A stretch of 64,000 nucleotides of DNA. Origin: Tomocerus qinae. Its lineage: Eukaryota; Arthropoda; Collembola; Entomobryomorpha; Tomoceridae. The notes under the pieces were generated by a model, which was not told where the DNA came from, searched no databases, and saw nothing but the letters and a program-made list of their open reading frames with translations. Below, one piece after another: positions 1-11,227 of the stretch (positions are counted from its first letter, which is position 1; the number at the start of each line of letters is the position of its first letter). Where the stretch lies: contig CM034546.1 of NCBI GenBank assembly GCA_020055645.1, positions 15,934,001 to 15,998,000 of the forward strand, written 5' to 3'. The position numbers were made by a program, and so were the translations under genes.

Positions 1-490
1 AATAAGACGACTTTAGTTTTCTGGACCACTTTAAGTCCAATTTTAGGGTTCTTTCGTAAATGTTGTTGCATAATACTGCTTGCTCAAAAAGAAAAGGCAA
101 AACTGAAAGACAGGTTACATTTCGCCAAAATTTGGATGACAATTTCGGTGACAATAAAGAACAGATTAACCGTAATTGGATTTTATTATAAAAAGTTTAG
201 TTAATGTATGTTATCTGTAATAGTTGAATTCAGGCGTTAGCATTATATCGGTAAGGGATTCGATGGCTCGCTTACGAATGATTTGCCTGGATGAAAGCTG
301 CGAGAAATTTTAATGCCTGAATATTTTTGTTCTTTTTTGATGAACGATTAATGACTTTTACAATCTGCAAATTAATTTCTCTTTTTTATTTTGGTGTGGC
401 ACAAATTATCGGATAGTTAACATATCAAAGATTATATTGTGATACAAATATTTTCTTTGGCACAAGAAACGAAAATAAAAGAATCAAACA

Positions 491-747
491 ACTGTTATTA
501 TCATATTCAGCTAACTTTTCCAGTTCATTTTTAATTTTATCAATTGGTCTTTTGTTCTTGGCTGGCAGAGCAGTGAGCTGCGAAGAAATCGTGATTGAGT
601 ATCAATAGACCACCCACAAAGCTAATTGGGTGGCTTATTCTTCTTCAGTCACAATTCCTTCAGAGCTCACTGCTTCGCCAGCCAAGAACAAAAGATACAT
701 TAATGGGATTAAAAATGAGCTGGAAAAGTTATCTGAATAGGGTAACA
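491..747. repeat. Imperfect 250-bp hairpin, MITE-like
   Basis: The two halves are reverse complements with scattered mismatches: the left arm contains tcttttgttcttggctgg and the right arm its complement ccagccaagaacaaaaga. The match extends outward through cttttccag/ctggaaaag to about 491 and 747. The loop near 610-633 holds a smaller palindrome (ccaccc ... gggtgg). No coding potential is seen. It is most likely a small foldback or MITE copy; I could not find a convincing target-site duplication. The flanks (1-490 and 748-1388) show nothing I can name. Confidence 0.6.
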
Positions 748-1388
748 CAATAAAACGAAGGAATGATGGAATAGAATATTTCTAGTGTAGGTTTTCCAAG
801 TGTGAACAATTATGCTTATCGTTTCTAAATCCTTAATCTACACAAAGTATTTACAATAGTTGCATACTTAATACACTTTACAGTACGAATTTGAAGTGAT
901 TGGAATATATATTGGAGACCGTGGTACTATAACCACTTACTTTTAAAATATTCGTAAAAGGCTTAACTTGCCATCTCAATTATTGAAAGAAGTGGCAATT
1001 GTTGCTGTTAAAGGATCATGCAGCATCTTATAACACCATTTATACAATTCTCAATCATGATGTTAAAAAAATCTTTCATTTGTTTCTGTTTTTTGTATTT
1101 TTTGTTATCATTATCCATTGAATCATTTTACTGTGTCTAACCGCAATCTCGATTTGAGACAGCAAAGTAAAATTATTTTGTTTAATTATTAGTTAAATTT
1201 AAATTACCATAAACTTATTGCCTTTCCTTCAGTTTTCTTGCAATCTGTGAAATCAAGAGAAATTAATTAATTCAGAAACAAATTGATAATGTCTTAGTGA
1301 CCTATAAATGTACATTAAAAAAAGAAATTGACACCCTTTCTTGTTAGGAAATTAAAAGCGTTTCAAGTGTCGTAATTATGAAATCAGT

Positions 1389-1655
1389 TTATCGGCGGCA
1401 CGGAGTCTGGCAACAGTAACATCTTCCTCCCATTTTACTTCCGAAACTGTATCTGCAGTTGTAGTTACCATTTCTCCCGCACCAGCTATCTCTAAATCCG
1501 TGCCTATTGTGCCAGCAACGGGACCTCTCACAGTCCGGATTTTCCCTATCACAGGTCAAAATGCCACCACACTTTTTAGGTTTCCTTTCTTCTGCAGTCG
1601 TCAGACAAATGTAAGCAATAAGTATGCTTACTGTTATTAAAATTTTCGTGTTCAT
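1389..1655 (-). CDS. Small secreted cysteine-rich peptide (10 Cys), defensin-like in general form
   Basis: A single-exon 88-residue protein. Residues 1-21 form a typical signal peptide (MNTKILITVSILIAYICLTT, then A/EE). The mature part of about 67 residues is basic and contains ten cysteines, including a C-terminal CYCC pair and a final PCRR. Ten cysteines in a short secreted basic peptide suggest a disulfide-stabilised antimicrobial or signalling peptide, but I do not recognise the family and the spacing is not a standard insect defensin pattern. The first ATG is chosen because the signal peptide follows directly. A TATA-like box lies about 86 bp upstream at 1741-1748. No paralogue is seen in the window. 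Confidence 0.65.
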   Translation of the reverse strand: MNTKILITVSILIAYICLTTAEERKPKKCGGILTCDRENPDCERSRCWHNRHGFRDSWCGRNGNYNCRYSFGSKMGGRCYCCQTPCRR

Positions 1656-1740
1656 TTTGAATGGTTTTAAATGAAATTGAAATTATTTCCACCCTGTTAA
1701 TGATACTTTGGAATTGTGTTGTCTAAAAAATCTCAATTTG

Positions 1741-1748
1741 AATTTATA
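1741..1748 (-). promoter_or_regulatory. Candidate TATA box of the cysteine-rich peptide gene
   Basis: Minus-strand tataaatt, about 86 bp upstream of the ATG at 1655. Several Kazal genes in the window have a TATA box 80-120 bp from the ATG, so the position is plausible. The surroundings are AT-rich, so chance cannot be excluded. Confidence 0.35.
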
Positions 1749-1895
1749 TGCAATTTTTTATCAAAGCTAACCCACAACAATCGCAAAATAAACAGTAATA
1801 CTTTGAAATGTTCTTAATTTCTGCTGTATTATCTACCATAATCTAATTTGGGTTTCCACTACATAATTAATTATTGTTTAATTTAATGCAGTAGA

Positions 1896-1992
1896 GGGGC
1901 GTTTATTTGTGATTTAGTTTATTTTAGGGGTTTTTATTTGTGATTTAGGTTATTTTAGGGGTGTTTATTTGTGATTTAGTTTATTTTGGGGG
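1896..1992. repeat. Short tandem repeat, about 31-bp unit, three copies
   Basis: The start motif gggg recurs at 1896, 1927, 1958 and 1988, each time followed by a version of gtttatttgtgatttag. Units differ by a few bases. More degenerate relatives (gtttatt...tgatttag) continue to about 2160. The rest of 1993-3197 holds only duplicated intergenic sequence. Confidence 0.7.
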
Positions 1993-3197
1993 CACTCGTT
2001 TGCATTAGTTAGCTCATGAAGTGACGTTTATTGATTTAGTTCCTTGATGTGGCATTTATTAGCGTTATTTAGTTCATTTATTTGGCGGATGGTGTTCGAT
2101 TGCGTTATTTTGTTTATTGAAGAAGCATTAATTGATACAGTGTGCTAGTAGATGTTTATTACTTATCAGGAAAACTACGAAAGGTTCATCTTTGGTATTT
2201 CCTCTGTGGAAGTGTGGAGTACCAATGACGCTGTCATGTTAGATATAAATGTAAAATGTCATTTTAAACTTTTATACTGTTATTTTATCAGATTTAATCT
2301 CTAAATATACATAACAAACAGTGAATTTTTGAAGTAGTCATATTTTGCAAATTCTGTTGAAACATCTGTCCTAGTTTGCATTATTGCATTGGCCAACCAC
2401 TCTACAAATATAAATTATTTGTATAATTTAATACGGTGAAGGGGCGTTTATTTCTGTTATTTGGTTCATTGACTTGGCATTTATTACCGTTATTTAAATT
2501 TCGTAGCTGAAAGTAGCTAGTATGTTAAAAGAAATATGTATATATGTAATTCTGGGTGCAACGATGTGCTCTTAAAAACGGATGTAGTGTATGTATGTGT
2601 AGTGCGCAATCGATGATTTTTACAATCTACACATGGATTTGCCAAATACATGCAAGAAATGCAGGTTTTTTTGAAGTCATGCTTTAAAACTTTTTCGCCT
2701 GTGGGCCGTATAAGTTTTCTAGTAATTATATAAATTACTGATGTTATTTTAAAGGTGTTTTAAGGCAAGAAATGTTGATTCGAATAGCTTGTATTTAGTC
2801 TATGCATTATGCATTATGTTTTATGTATTGCTATTGTTACTACAAACAAACAGCTATGAAAAATAGGTGCAACTATGTAGTTATTTATGTTAGCTTGACA
2901 AACTAAACAAACATTATTTAAAGAAATATTTCAACATTTGTCCTACACACCGCTCGAAATTGCATTCTTATGCAGTATGCAATGCGTGATTAGAGGTCTG
3001 TGTTTGTTTATCGTTGTTTGAAACACTAGTAGGAACCAAATCTAATTAATTCAATTTTGGGTAGAAAATGAAGGAAATTTTTTTGATCTCAGTTCTGCAC
3101 AAACCAAAATGAAAATCCTAGAATGAAATATGCACATAAAATTAAAATTTTGCAGATTTTATTTCGTAAGTTATGATGTCCGGCGTTCTTTATGCTT

Positions 3198-3460
3198 TCA
3201 TTTTGCATTTAGTTGCATATCAGGATTGTAATCGATTTGCTCTTTCCAATAAGAGAGAAGTCCTTTCTCCTCCATCCGTTTGAAAAACGCGTGAAAATTG
3301 TCATGGTAGCAACCAAAAGTAATTATTGTGCTGTTTTGCCGTTCTGCCTTTGGTTTTTTTCTGTTTTTGGTTGTCATACAAAGTGATCCAGTTGACAATA
3401 ATTTGGGTATCCTGCAGGATCCTGGCCACAGACCATTCACGTATCCAGACGTTTGGTCAA
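3198..3460 (-). pseudogene. Relic of the C-terminal end of an IR-like gene (copy a)
   Basis: Minus-strand translation gives ITFGCYHDNFHAFFKRMEEK followed by GLLSYWKEQIDYNPDMQ and a stop at 3198. A run of F..F..R..E.GL..YW is typical of the segment before the last membrane helix of ionotropic-receptor-like proteins. There is no preceding channel domain in frame and no following transmembrane helix, so this is a fragment. Related fragments occur at 10.9 kb and 23.0 kb on the same strand, so it was carried by the block duplications. Confidence 0.5.
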
Positions 3461-4743
3461 CGGGGGAAATGAAACCAAATGGAAAACCAAAAATGATGTT
3501 AAATTTGGGAAATATTCACGCAAAGAGCGAAAAATTTTGGCATATTTATATAATATATTTATCAAATCTATTACTCTTCTGTTTGTCTTTCACTCATAAT
3601 AACCTTTAATTATTTTCGACGAGATCCTCGAAGTCCTTGAATATTTTCCTGTCTGGACGTGCAATGACTTCACTTGTTAGTTGTTACCCAATTTCTATTG
3701 AGAGTAGTAATTGCGAATACTATGATTGCTACAACCAAGAACATTCTTTTTCTGTAGTAAATAATCCTCTGATCTAAAAGAACGTCAGCAAAGGAGATCA
3801 GCATCCATCCAAGCTTCTTAGCTGGGGAGGAAGTTGCGTGTTTGTAGTATAATAAAATGCTTAATAATAACTATTTGTACATCTAACATATTATTGTCAT
3901 AAGGGCAGCCATTTACACATATCTGAAATAATACCACAGTAAAATACATTTTGTGTGTGCGTGATTCCAATACACAAATGAGCTTATACAAAGAAAAATC
4001 ATTCTTAAATTATTCATTATTTACATATACATAGCAATGGCTTGTATTGAATCAATATCTGCCTCTTTTAAATAATTTAGATACATTAAGCCGGAGCTTG
4101 TTTGTCCTTCCATTACACACACTCCATCAAATCTCTCCTTTTTCATGTTTATTCCGTGGTAAGGGTTTCCAGATGTTTGAAACAGTAAAATGGAAGTTTA
4201 ATATATAATTATCTATTTTTATGGTTGATTATGGTATTATTGTATAACATATGAAAAACATTTTGATTAGCAATTCAAAATCACTTTTACATGTCTAGAA
4301 TACCTTTTATGATTAAAAATTCCGTTCTTAATTTCCCAATTTGAATTCCCATGCACTTACAATAAATAACATAATTACATTTACTACGATCGAAATTCAA
4401 AAACTATAGATTGACACTCAGAAAATTGGAAAATTGTAAAAATTTTGGGGTACATTGCCATCACAATCGAAAATAAAACCATATAATAAACATTACAAAA
4501 TTGTATTAAATAATTGACAATGTCTCAAATTTAACTTACAATAATGTATACGAACAAAAAATTTTAAATCTAAAAATTTCTACCATAGTTATTATTTTTG
4601 ACCGGTTCCAAAAACGATACGGAGTATTAAATATATAAAACGAAAACGAAGGTATAAATTACCATTTCCCAACCTCCAACCAAATAACATTTATCAATAT
4701 AAACTTGAATTTGGGCTTTATTAATTCCACCCATTCTATAATA

Positions 4744-5240
4744 TAATCGCACTAATACCTGACTATCTATGTCTTGGTACGACCGCCTAGGAAACCTGCA
4801 TATATTACGTAACGTAAAACCCCCTTTCTCAAGTGTAGCGCAAGTGCTAGCTATAACTCTTTTGGGCATCGCTTCCTCCCATCAACTATCAACGTAATAT
4901 ATGCACGTTCCTTAAAAGCACAAAAGTAAAATGCACATGCCCCTCCCTCTAAACCAACGAATTGAGTTGTTTCATATTATTATAACATCAGAACAATAAT
5001 ACGAATTCACATAAGATGATTATTGGTGATTGAATGGAAATAATTAGCTAAAGAAGGCAATTCGTTTTCCAAAATCCCGGAATCATATTTTTCTGATTTT
5101 AAAGGGGAACATTCTGGGGTGTTTAATAAAAATAATGTTTTATTATTCCCCATTTGAACCGGAATTGTTTTTATTACTGTGTGATGGGTTGCCTGCTTAA
5201 TTTCTCTTGAGTGCCAGGTTCGCCCCTTAGCTGGGTTCAA
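4744..5240. mobile_element. Unclassified 497-bp insertion with an 8-bp direct repeat
   Basis: The paralogous blocks at 9.3 kb and 12.95 kb run straight through this point (ccacccataatatactac), while copy 1 carries about 500 extra bases. The insert is flanked by ctataata at 4736-4743 and 5241-5248, which looks like an 8-bp target-site duplication. I see no clear terminal inverted repeats. The inside has an imperfect palindrome near 5120-5150 (ggggtgtttaat / attattcccc). The two minus-strand open frames here look accidental. Confidence 0.45.
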
Positions 5241-5579
5241 CTATAATAGACTAAAAGTCTTAACTAATGGTTATGAAAGTATGTCAGCCACTCAAATGTT
5301 AACACACAAATTTTTTGTTCTATCGATGAAAAGGTTACATTATATAAACAAAATGTATAGCATGACTTATATATGGTCATATGATTCATCAGACAACTTC
5401 TACGAACATCACGAACTCACTATATGCCAGAAGACTCTATCCCATAGAATCTGTGTGCTCCGTAGATATGTTTACATTGTGCTTGTTAGTGAAAAGTAGA
5501 ATATCAATACTGAACAATTTTGGAGTATCCTTGATAAATTTATTTTGATCACCACCCACTTTTAACAAGACGAAAAAAA

Positions 5580-7955
5580 ATGTCTATTACTTTACTGTAC
5601 ATTTTTGCAGCAGTTAAATTGTCTTTCGGGTGGAGATTAATAGATGTAGTACATCTTGAAAAAGACTGTTACATCAATTTGATTATCCAACCGAAATCAA
5701 ATAAATTTCCGTCAGAAGAACTATCAGGTGGACAATTACATGAAATTGACATTCCTTACACATTTACAAAGTTAAAATTTGACGAGAAAGAAAAAGAGTG
5801 TAATTTGAAGCTATTATTAATTAAAAATCGAAAAATGGAACCGAAATATTTTGCCAGGTGTAAGAGACACATCAATAGAAAAGAATTTTTAAGGCTATCA
5901 TCTCCGTGGAATATAGGTGGCAGCCGCTTAGTTTGTATTGTGCATATTGCAATTAATTTGGATCCAACTTTAACTTTAGATACTTTATTAATTAATTATT
6001 TAAGTTCTGCAAAACAACCACATATAACTTCAGGTTACCCTATGGATTGTAAATTTTGCATTGACAGAAATTACAATTTGGCCGAACATTCTGCAGTGTA
6101 CATGCTCGTTGACAAAGAAAAGTTTGAGCTCGCTAATTCGTATTCAAATTACGACAAATACAATTATTTTTTTACAAAAACTTGGTTTGTGCTGTCATTA
6201 TTTGAAGAAGATAATCAAAATGTGTATCTGATTTGGCCAAAACGTAATACGAGTGAATATCATTCCCGATCATTATTTGCAATGTTGTCAATATGTCCAA
6301 ATAAACGTTGCTTAATTGACCGCCCATTGCGCGAAATAGTTTTTTATGATGTCATGGAGAAGAGCAGCTTGGTGAAAAAATATGTAGGTATCCTTTCTAT
6401 ACAAGAAACAGTAACTTACAAAAGATATTGTGGACCACCGCTACTCAATATGTATGTAAAAGCCTATAGTTTTAACGAATATCCTGGAATTTCACTTCCG
6501 ATTGTTTCTTTTGTTTTTGAAAGATCTTCAAATACCACCTTGTTTATGGACAATAACGACAAAAGTTGTGTTTCTGATAATGCTGTTCGATTTGTTGAAC
6601 AGTTCAGTGTTCCCGAACTCTTTTCTTCAATGAGAACTGGATTTCTTGCTTCTAACCCTTCCTTTGTCATGGTTAGAATTAAGAATGACTACTTCAACTT
6701 TATTTCCTGTGTCATTTTGGAAGATGAGAGTCTCTCTTTCTATGGATATATTCGACCTTTCCAACCTTTTGCTTGGCTTGGTATTATTGTGACAAATTTC
6801 GTCGTTGTTGGCTTCGTTCATGGCATAGTACTTTTGAAAAGAGAAGATAGGATTCCATTTCTAATGATCTGTTATGCATATATATTGGAGGTCAGTTATT
6901 CTCTCTCAGCCAAAGCCAATAAAATACTCTGGCTCAAGTTGGTCATTGGTCCGTTGTTGCTGATGTTCATTGTATTAACCAACGGATACAAAGGAATCGT
7001 TATTACGGATTTATTACAGCCGCCACCAGTGCAAACAATTGAATCCATTGAGCAAATTGCAAATCTGTCAGATGTTACTGCTTTTGGGGAAATTTTGGGC
7101 GCAAATGTATTCAATCCTACTGAAATTCCTTTGTTACTTCAACCCTCTATACTAAAACGGTATTCCCAAAATTGTTCGAAAGTGAATAAGGGCAAAAATC
7201 CGTTCAATCCTTCTTCCTGCAATAAATATGGGCTGCATAACTTCGAGTTTGAAGATGTTTTTCAAAATCTTAATAATGAATGGATAGATAATCTTTTCAT
7301 ATTTCGATTCATGGCAAATACAATTGTAGAGTCCGCCAAACCGTCCCAGTCGAATCATATCAGAATGATCTTACAGCTTAAGGAAAAAATTAAATTTCCA
7401 CCGAAATATCCTTTCACCTTCAGTACTCAAAAGTGGGTTTCAAAATGTAACAATTCAGTCATGATAGTGCGGAACTCTATGTTGCATCGGCTTCTGAACG
7501 ACTCTTACTGGAATCCTCATAATGGTGGAGTTAAACCAGTTCATCATTTATATCATGGATGGAAAGAAAATTCTTTTTTGTCCATCCCTACTTTTTACGG
7601 GTTCAATTCTGAAGACTTTCCTATGTACAATCCTTTTCTTAGAAAAAATCTGCATATTTTAACCCATTCAGGAATTTATAATTTATGGCTTAAATATTAC
7701 CGGAGATGGAATTTCACCGTTTGCAAAACATGCTATGAACGAAGTCCCATTCGTGCTCTCACATTTTACAACTGCAATATTTCAACAATATTTTATATCT
7801 GCTGTATTCTTGCATTTGTATTTACATTGACTTTTCTCTTAGAAAACAGAAAAGTTATAAAAGAAAAATGTGTTGTTTTTATTTTGTATTCACTTAGAGC
7901 AGTCATGCATAGAGTTCTACTCTACATTCATTATTCTATGTTGTATCGTGAATAA
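5580..7955 (+). CDS. Divergent ionotropic-receptor-like protein, intact, intronless
   Basis: A 791-residue single-exon protein with a signal peptide (residues 1-17, MSITLLYIFAAVKLSFG). A long cysteine-containing extracellular N-terminal region precedes the channel core. The first membrane helix is at about 396-416 (WLGIIVTNFVVVGFVHG), a hydrophobic pore-loop region at about 423-442, and the second helix at about 450-470 ending in GYKGIVITDLL with a following PPP. A second extracellular lobe leads to the last helix at about 735-755 (STIFYICCILAFVFTLTFLL) and a short basic cytoplasmic tail. This order is that of insect-type ionotropic receptors and ionotropic glutamate receptors, though the sequence is very divergent. 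The role is inferred to be ligand-gated signalling, possibly chemosensory. The frameshifted paralogue is at 13348-15734. Confidence 0.8.
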   Translation: MSITLLYIFAAVKLSFGWRLIDVVHLEKDCYINLIIQPKSNKFPSEELSGGQLHEIDIPYTFTKLKFDEKEKECNLKLLLIKNRKMEPKYFARCKRHINRKEFLRLSSPWNIGGSRLVCIVHIAINLDPTLTLDTLLINYLSSAKQPHITSGYPMDCKFCIDRNYNLAEHSAVYMLVDKEKFELANSYSNYDKYNYFFTKTWFVLSLFEEDNQNVYLIWPKRNTSEYHSRSLFAMLSICPNKRCLIDRPLREIVFYDVMEKSSLVKKYVGILSIQETVTYKRYCGPPLLNMYVKAYSFNEYPGISLPIVSFVFERSSNTTLFMDNNDKSCVSDNAVRFVEQFSVPELFSSMRTGFLASNPSFVMVRIKNDYFNFISCVILEDESLSFYGYIRPFQPFAWLGIIVTNFVVVGFVHGIVLLKREDRIPFLMICYAYILEVSYSLSAKANKILWLKLVIGPLLLMFIVLTNGYKGIVITDLLQPPPVQTIESIEQIANLSDVTAFGEILGANVFNPTEIPLLLQPSILKRYSQNCSKVNKGKNPFNPSSCNKYGLHNFEFEDVFQNLNNEWIDNLFIFRFMANTIVESAKPSQSNHIRMILQLKEKIKFPPKYPFTFSTQKWVSKCNNSVMIVRNSMLHRLLNDSYWNPHNGGVKPVHHLYHGWKENSFLSIPTFYGFNSEDFPMYNPFLRKNLHILTHSGIYNLWLKYYRRWNFTVCKTCYERSPIRALTFYNCNISTIFYICCILAFVFTLTFLLENRKVIKEKCVVFILYSLRAVMHRVLLYIHYSMLYRE

Positions 7956-8053
7956 AACCATTTGTAGGGAAAATTAAATTCTGTTTTTGGATAATCTCCA
8001 TATTACAATAACAGACCTGAAAAACATTTTAATCTATGTGTGTTTCTACCTAT

Positions 8054-8762
8054 CAGGGTTACCAGGTATACTTAAATGGCAAGTATAATACTTAAATTGG
8101 GCCCTATACTTGAAATACTTGAAAGTATTTTAAAATACTTAAAAGCATTTTAAAATACTTAAATTATACTTAAATATACTTAAATCAGCTAAAATCGGAA
8201 ACAGTGAAATAACTTGAAGTCCTTTAATATTAGAACACACTTTGTTATCGTTCAGATACGATGACTAATTGAAAATTTCTCACGCTTCGCGCGAATTTAG
8301 GTATTTACTGTTTTTAAATCCAGTTTATAAGTCAAAATTGTCTTCCAATTTCTAAGGAAATATATTAATAACTTATCAGTGGGGTATAAAAAACAAACCT
8401 TTATTCCTCAACTATGTCACTAAATCGTTAAAGCTAAATTACTCAAAATTCGTTAGGTCTTTATTGATCAGTTTTGAAGTTGAACTTCAAAAATTTCTCG
8501 CGCTTCGCGCGAATCCGTATTTTCTCTTGATTTATTCTTTTATATAAGTAATATGCAAGAATATTTATTTCAAGATACGTAATTTACTTATTTTTGCTTC
8601 ATTTTCATCCAAAAACCGTAATTTCGTTAGCTGCTCTCATATGGTAGCGCCAAATACGACATTTGAAAGGATGTACCAAGACGCGCCCGAAGGCCGCGTG
8701 TTGGTAATTGGCTATTGTTGGCCAGAATACTTAAATTCGTTGAAGAAAATCTGGTAACCCTG
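8054..8762. mobile_element. Non-autonomous hAT-like DNA transposon, 709 bp
   Basis: The ends are perfect 12-bp inverted repeats, cagggttaccag and ctggtaaccctg. The element is flanked by the 8-bp direct repeat ctacctat (8046-8053 and 8763-8770). The paralogous block at about 15824-15840 has a single ctacctat and no insert, so it is an empty site. The CAGGG end and the 8-bp duplication are hAT hallmarks. The inside has no open frame; it holds repeated aatacttaaa motifs and two copies of cgcttcgcgcgaat (near 8284 and 8501). It lies 99 bp after the stop codon of the intact IR-like gene. Confidence 0.9.
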
Positions 8763-9351
8763 CTACCTATATACAAGTGATAAATAAAGCCAAAAAAATG
8801 CGTAAGCGCTTATGCGATGCATATATAGCATAAAAAATGAACTACATGAACTTTTTTTGAATTCTATATACCTTTTCGTTTGTTGAAAAGCAGTAGAATA
8901 CAGCAACATTTGCCAAAGAGCCGTAAAGTTGGCCTTAATAGACAAACACACTTGTGTACTACTATTACCAGATTGTAGGGTGAGTTTAAAATTCAACTTG
9001 CAGTCAAGTAAATCCTAATTTTTCAAATTTTAATAAAAAATTATATATTTGAAAAAAAAACCAAAAGAAATTGTAATAACAGCAGAGAATAGAGCGAAAG
9101 TTGAGAATATTTACCTTATAACATTGATGATTAGCTTGCCGTGAAATGGCACAAAAATTTACCGACACCTACTAATACGTCGGAGAAAGTCCGATATTTA
9201 TATCTTAGAGAGATCGGAGTATTAAACATATGAAACGAAGACGAAGGTATAAATATTACCATTTCCCAACCTCCAACCAAATATTTATTAATATAAACTT
9301 GATGGTGAGCTTTATTAGTTCCACTTTTAAAAGACTACTAAAGTCTTAACT

Positions 9352-9409
9352 ATTTATTTATTTATTTATTTAATGATGACGCTCCCTACGGGCATTTTGC
9401 CCATGGAGC
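9352..9409 (-). mobile_element. Extremely 5'-truncated LINE 3' end (58 bp)
   Basis: Read on the minus strand, the insert is a hairpin (gctccatgggcaaaatgccc then gtagggagc) followed by a (taaa)n tail. It is flanked by a 17-bp direct repeat starting ctactaaagtc (9335-9351 and 9410-9426). The empty site is present near 12975-12990. The same hairpin with paired base changes ends the LINE insert at 50058-51590, so both come from one family. Confidence 0.85.
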
Positions 9410-9426
9410 CTACTAAAGTCTTAACT

Positions 9427-10847
9427 AATGGTTATGAAAGTATGCAAGCCATTCTAATTTTGACACGCAAATACTTGTGTTTTTTCTATCGATGACAAAT
9501 TTACATTATATGAACAAAATGTATAGCATAACTTATATATGTTCATGATAAATCACAGACAATTTATACGAACATTTTAAATCCACATGCATCATGCATT
9601 AATATCTGTGTTTACATTAGGCTGGTGAGCAATTTGTTAGTGAAAATAGAAATACTAGATTAATTTTAAATTATTTGGAGTTTATGAGCGTTATTTAATT
9701 TTTGTAGCTGAAAGTAGCTAGCATGTTAAAAGGAATATGTATGTAGAAGCTTTGTCTAGTATATGTATAATACGTAATTCTGGGTGCAACCATGTGTTGT
9801 AAAATCTACACATGGATTAACCAAATGCATGCAAGAATTTCATTTTTATTCTTTCAAGTCATGCTTTACATCATTTTTCATTGTAGGACGTTTAAGTTTA
9901 CTAGTAGTTATGTATATTACTGATGTTATTTAACAGGCCCTTTAAGGCAAGCATTGCTGATTCAAATATCTTGTATTTAGTCTATGTATTACCTATTGTT
10001 ATTGTTACTATTACAAACAGCTATGAAAAAAATAGATGCAATTATAAATAAATAGTTATTTATGTTATAGCTTGATTATCTAAACATTATATTTTTATGT
10101 TTGCAATGATGTTACCCAATTTCTATAGAGAGAATGCCATGATTGCTGCAACCAAGAACTTGCTCCTTTTTCTGTAGTAAACAATTCACTGATCTAAAAG
10201 AACATTAGCCAAGGAGATGAAAATACATCCAAGCTTCGTGGCTGGGGAGATATTTGTAGTAATAAAATGCTTAACAATAACTATTTGTACCTCTACATGT
10301 TATTGTCAAAAAGCCAGCCATTTACACATATCTGAAATAATAAATATGTATATAGAAATGCAGTTATCATTCAAGTCGTGCTTTGCAACATTTTCCCCTG
10401 TGCCGTATAAGTTTTCTAGTAATTATGTAAATTACTGATGTTATTAAAAAGGCCTTTTAAGGCAAGAAATGTTGATTCGAATAGCTTGTATTTAGTCTAT
10501 GCATTATGTATTGTTATTGTTACTACAAACAAACAGCTATGAAAAAATAGGTGCAACTAAGTAGTTATTTATGTTAGCTTGACAATCTAAACAAACATTA
10601 TTTAAAGAAATATTTCAACATTTGTCCTACACACCGCTCAAAATTGCAATCTTATGCAGTATGCAATGCGTGATTAGACGTCTGAGTTTGTTTATCGTTG
10701 TTTGAAACACTAGTAGGAACTAAATCTAATTAATTCAATTTGGGTTAGAAAATGAAGGATTTTTTTAAAATCTCAAAACAGTTTTGCACAAACAAAAATG
10801 AAAATCCTAGAATGAAATATGCACACAAAATCAAAATTTTGTAGATT
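9427..10847. other. Duplicated intergenic sequence without a gene
   Basis: This stretch is a patchwork of the intergenic parts of the IR block. Bases 9430-9660 resemble 5250-5515, 9700-10080 resemble 2500-2940, 10100-10350 resemble 3680-3940 and 10380-10840 resemble 2690-3150. I see no coding frame with support. Confidence 0.6.
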
Positions 10848-11227
10848 TTATTTCGTAAGTTGATGCTGCCGGCGTTCATTATACTTGGTTTCTGCATTTA
10901 ATTGCATGTCAAGGAGATTCTCATTGTAATCGATTTGCTCTTTCCAATAAGAGAGAAGTCTTTCCTCCCGCATCCGTTTGAAAAACGCGTGAAAATTGCT
11001 ATGGTAGCAACAAAAAGGAATTATTTTACTGCTTTGCCGTTCTGTCTATGACGTCTGTGGTTGTCATACAAAGTAATCCAGTTGACAATAAATTGGGTAT
11101 CTTGGCCACAGGCCAGTGCAGTCACGTATCCACCAGACATTTGGTCAACGGGGGTGGCAACCAAAAATGATGTTAAATTAGGGACATATTTACCCAAAGA
11201 GCAAAAATGTTTTGAAATTTTTGGCAT
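10848..11227 (-). pseudogene. Relic of the C-terminal end of an IR-like gene (copy b)
   Basis: Minus-strand translation of 10848-11020 reads CCYHSNFHAFFKRMREERLL, SYWKEQIDYNEN, then LLDMQLNAETKYNERRQHQL TK and a stop at 10848. The upstream segment (to about 11227) gives PVDQMSGGYVTALACGQ and INWITLYDN in another frame. It keeps a longer C-terminus than the 3.2 kb copy. No channel helices remain. Confidence 0.5.

Larger units (their letters stand above)
2450..8050. repeat. Segmental duplication, copy 1 (partner about 9680-15850)
   Basis: Long stretches match the region upstream of and including the second IR-like gene. Examples are ctgaaagtagctag (2508 and 9711), the IR C-terminal relics (3.2 and 10.9 kb), tccatccaagcttc (3.8 and 11.6 kb) and the IR-like genes themselves (5580 and 13348). 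A third partial copy of the intergenic part lies at about 9190-10350. The exact ends are approximate because they were read by eye. Confidence 0.8.

Noticed and set aside
4627-4869. Minus-strand frame of 80 codons
   Set aside because: It spans the border of the 497-bp insert, and the sister blocks do not keep it.
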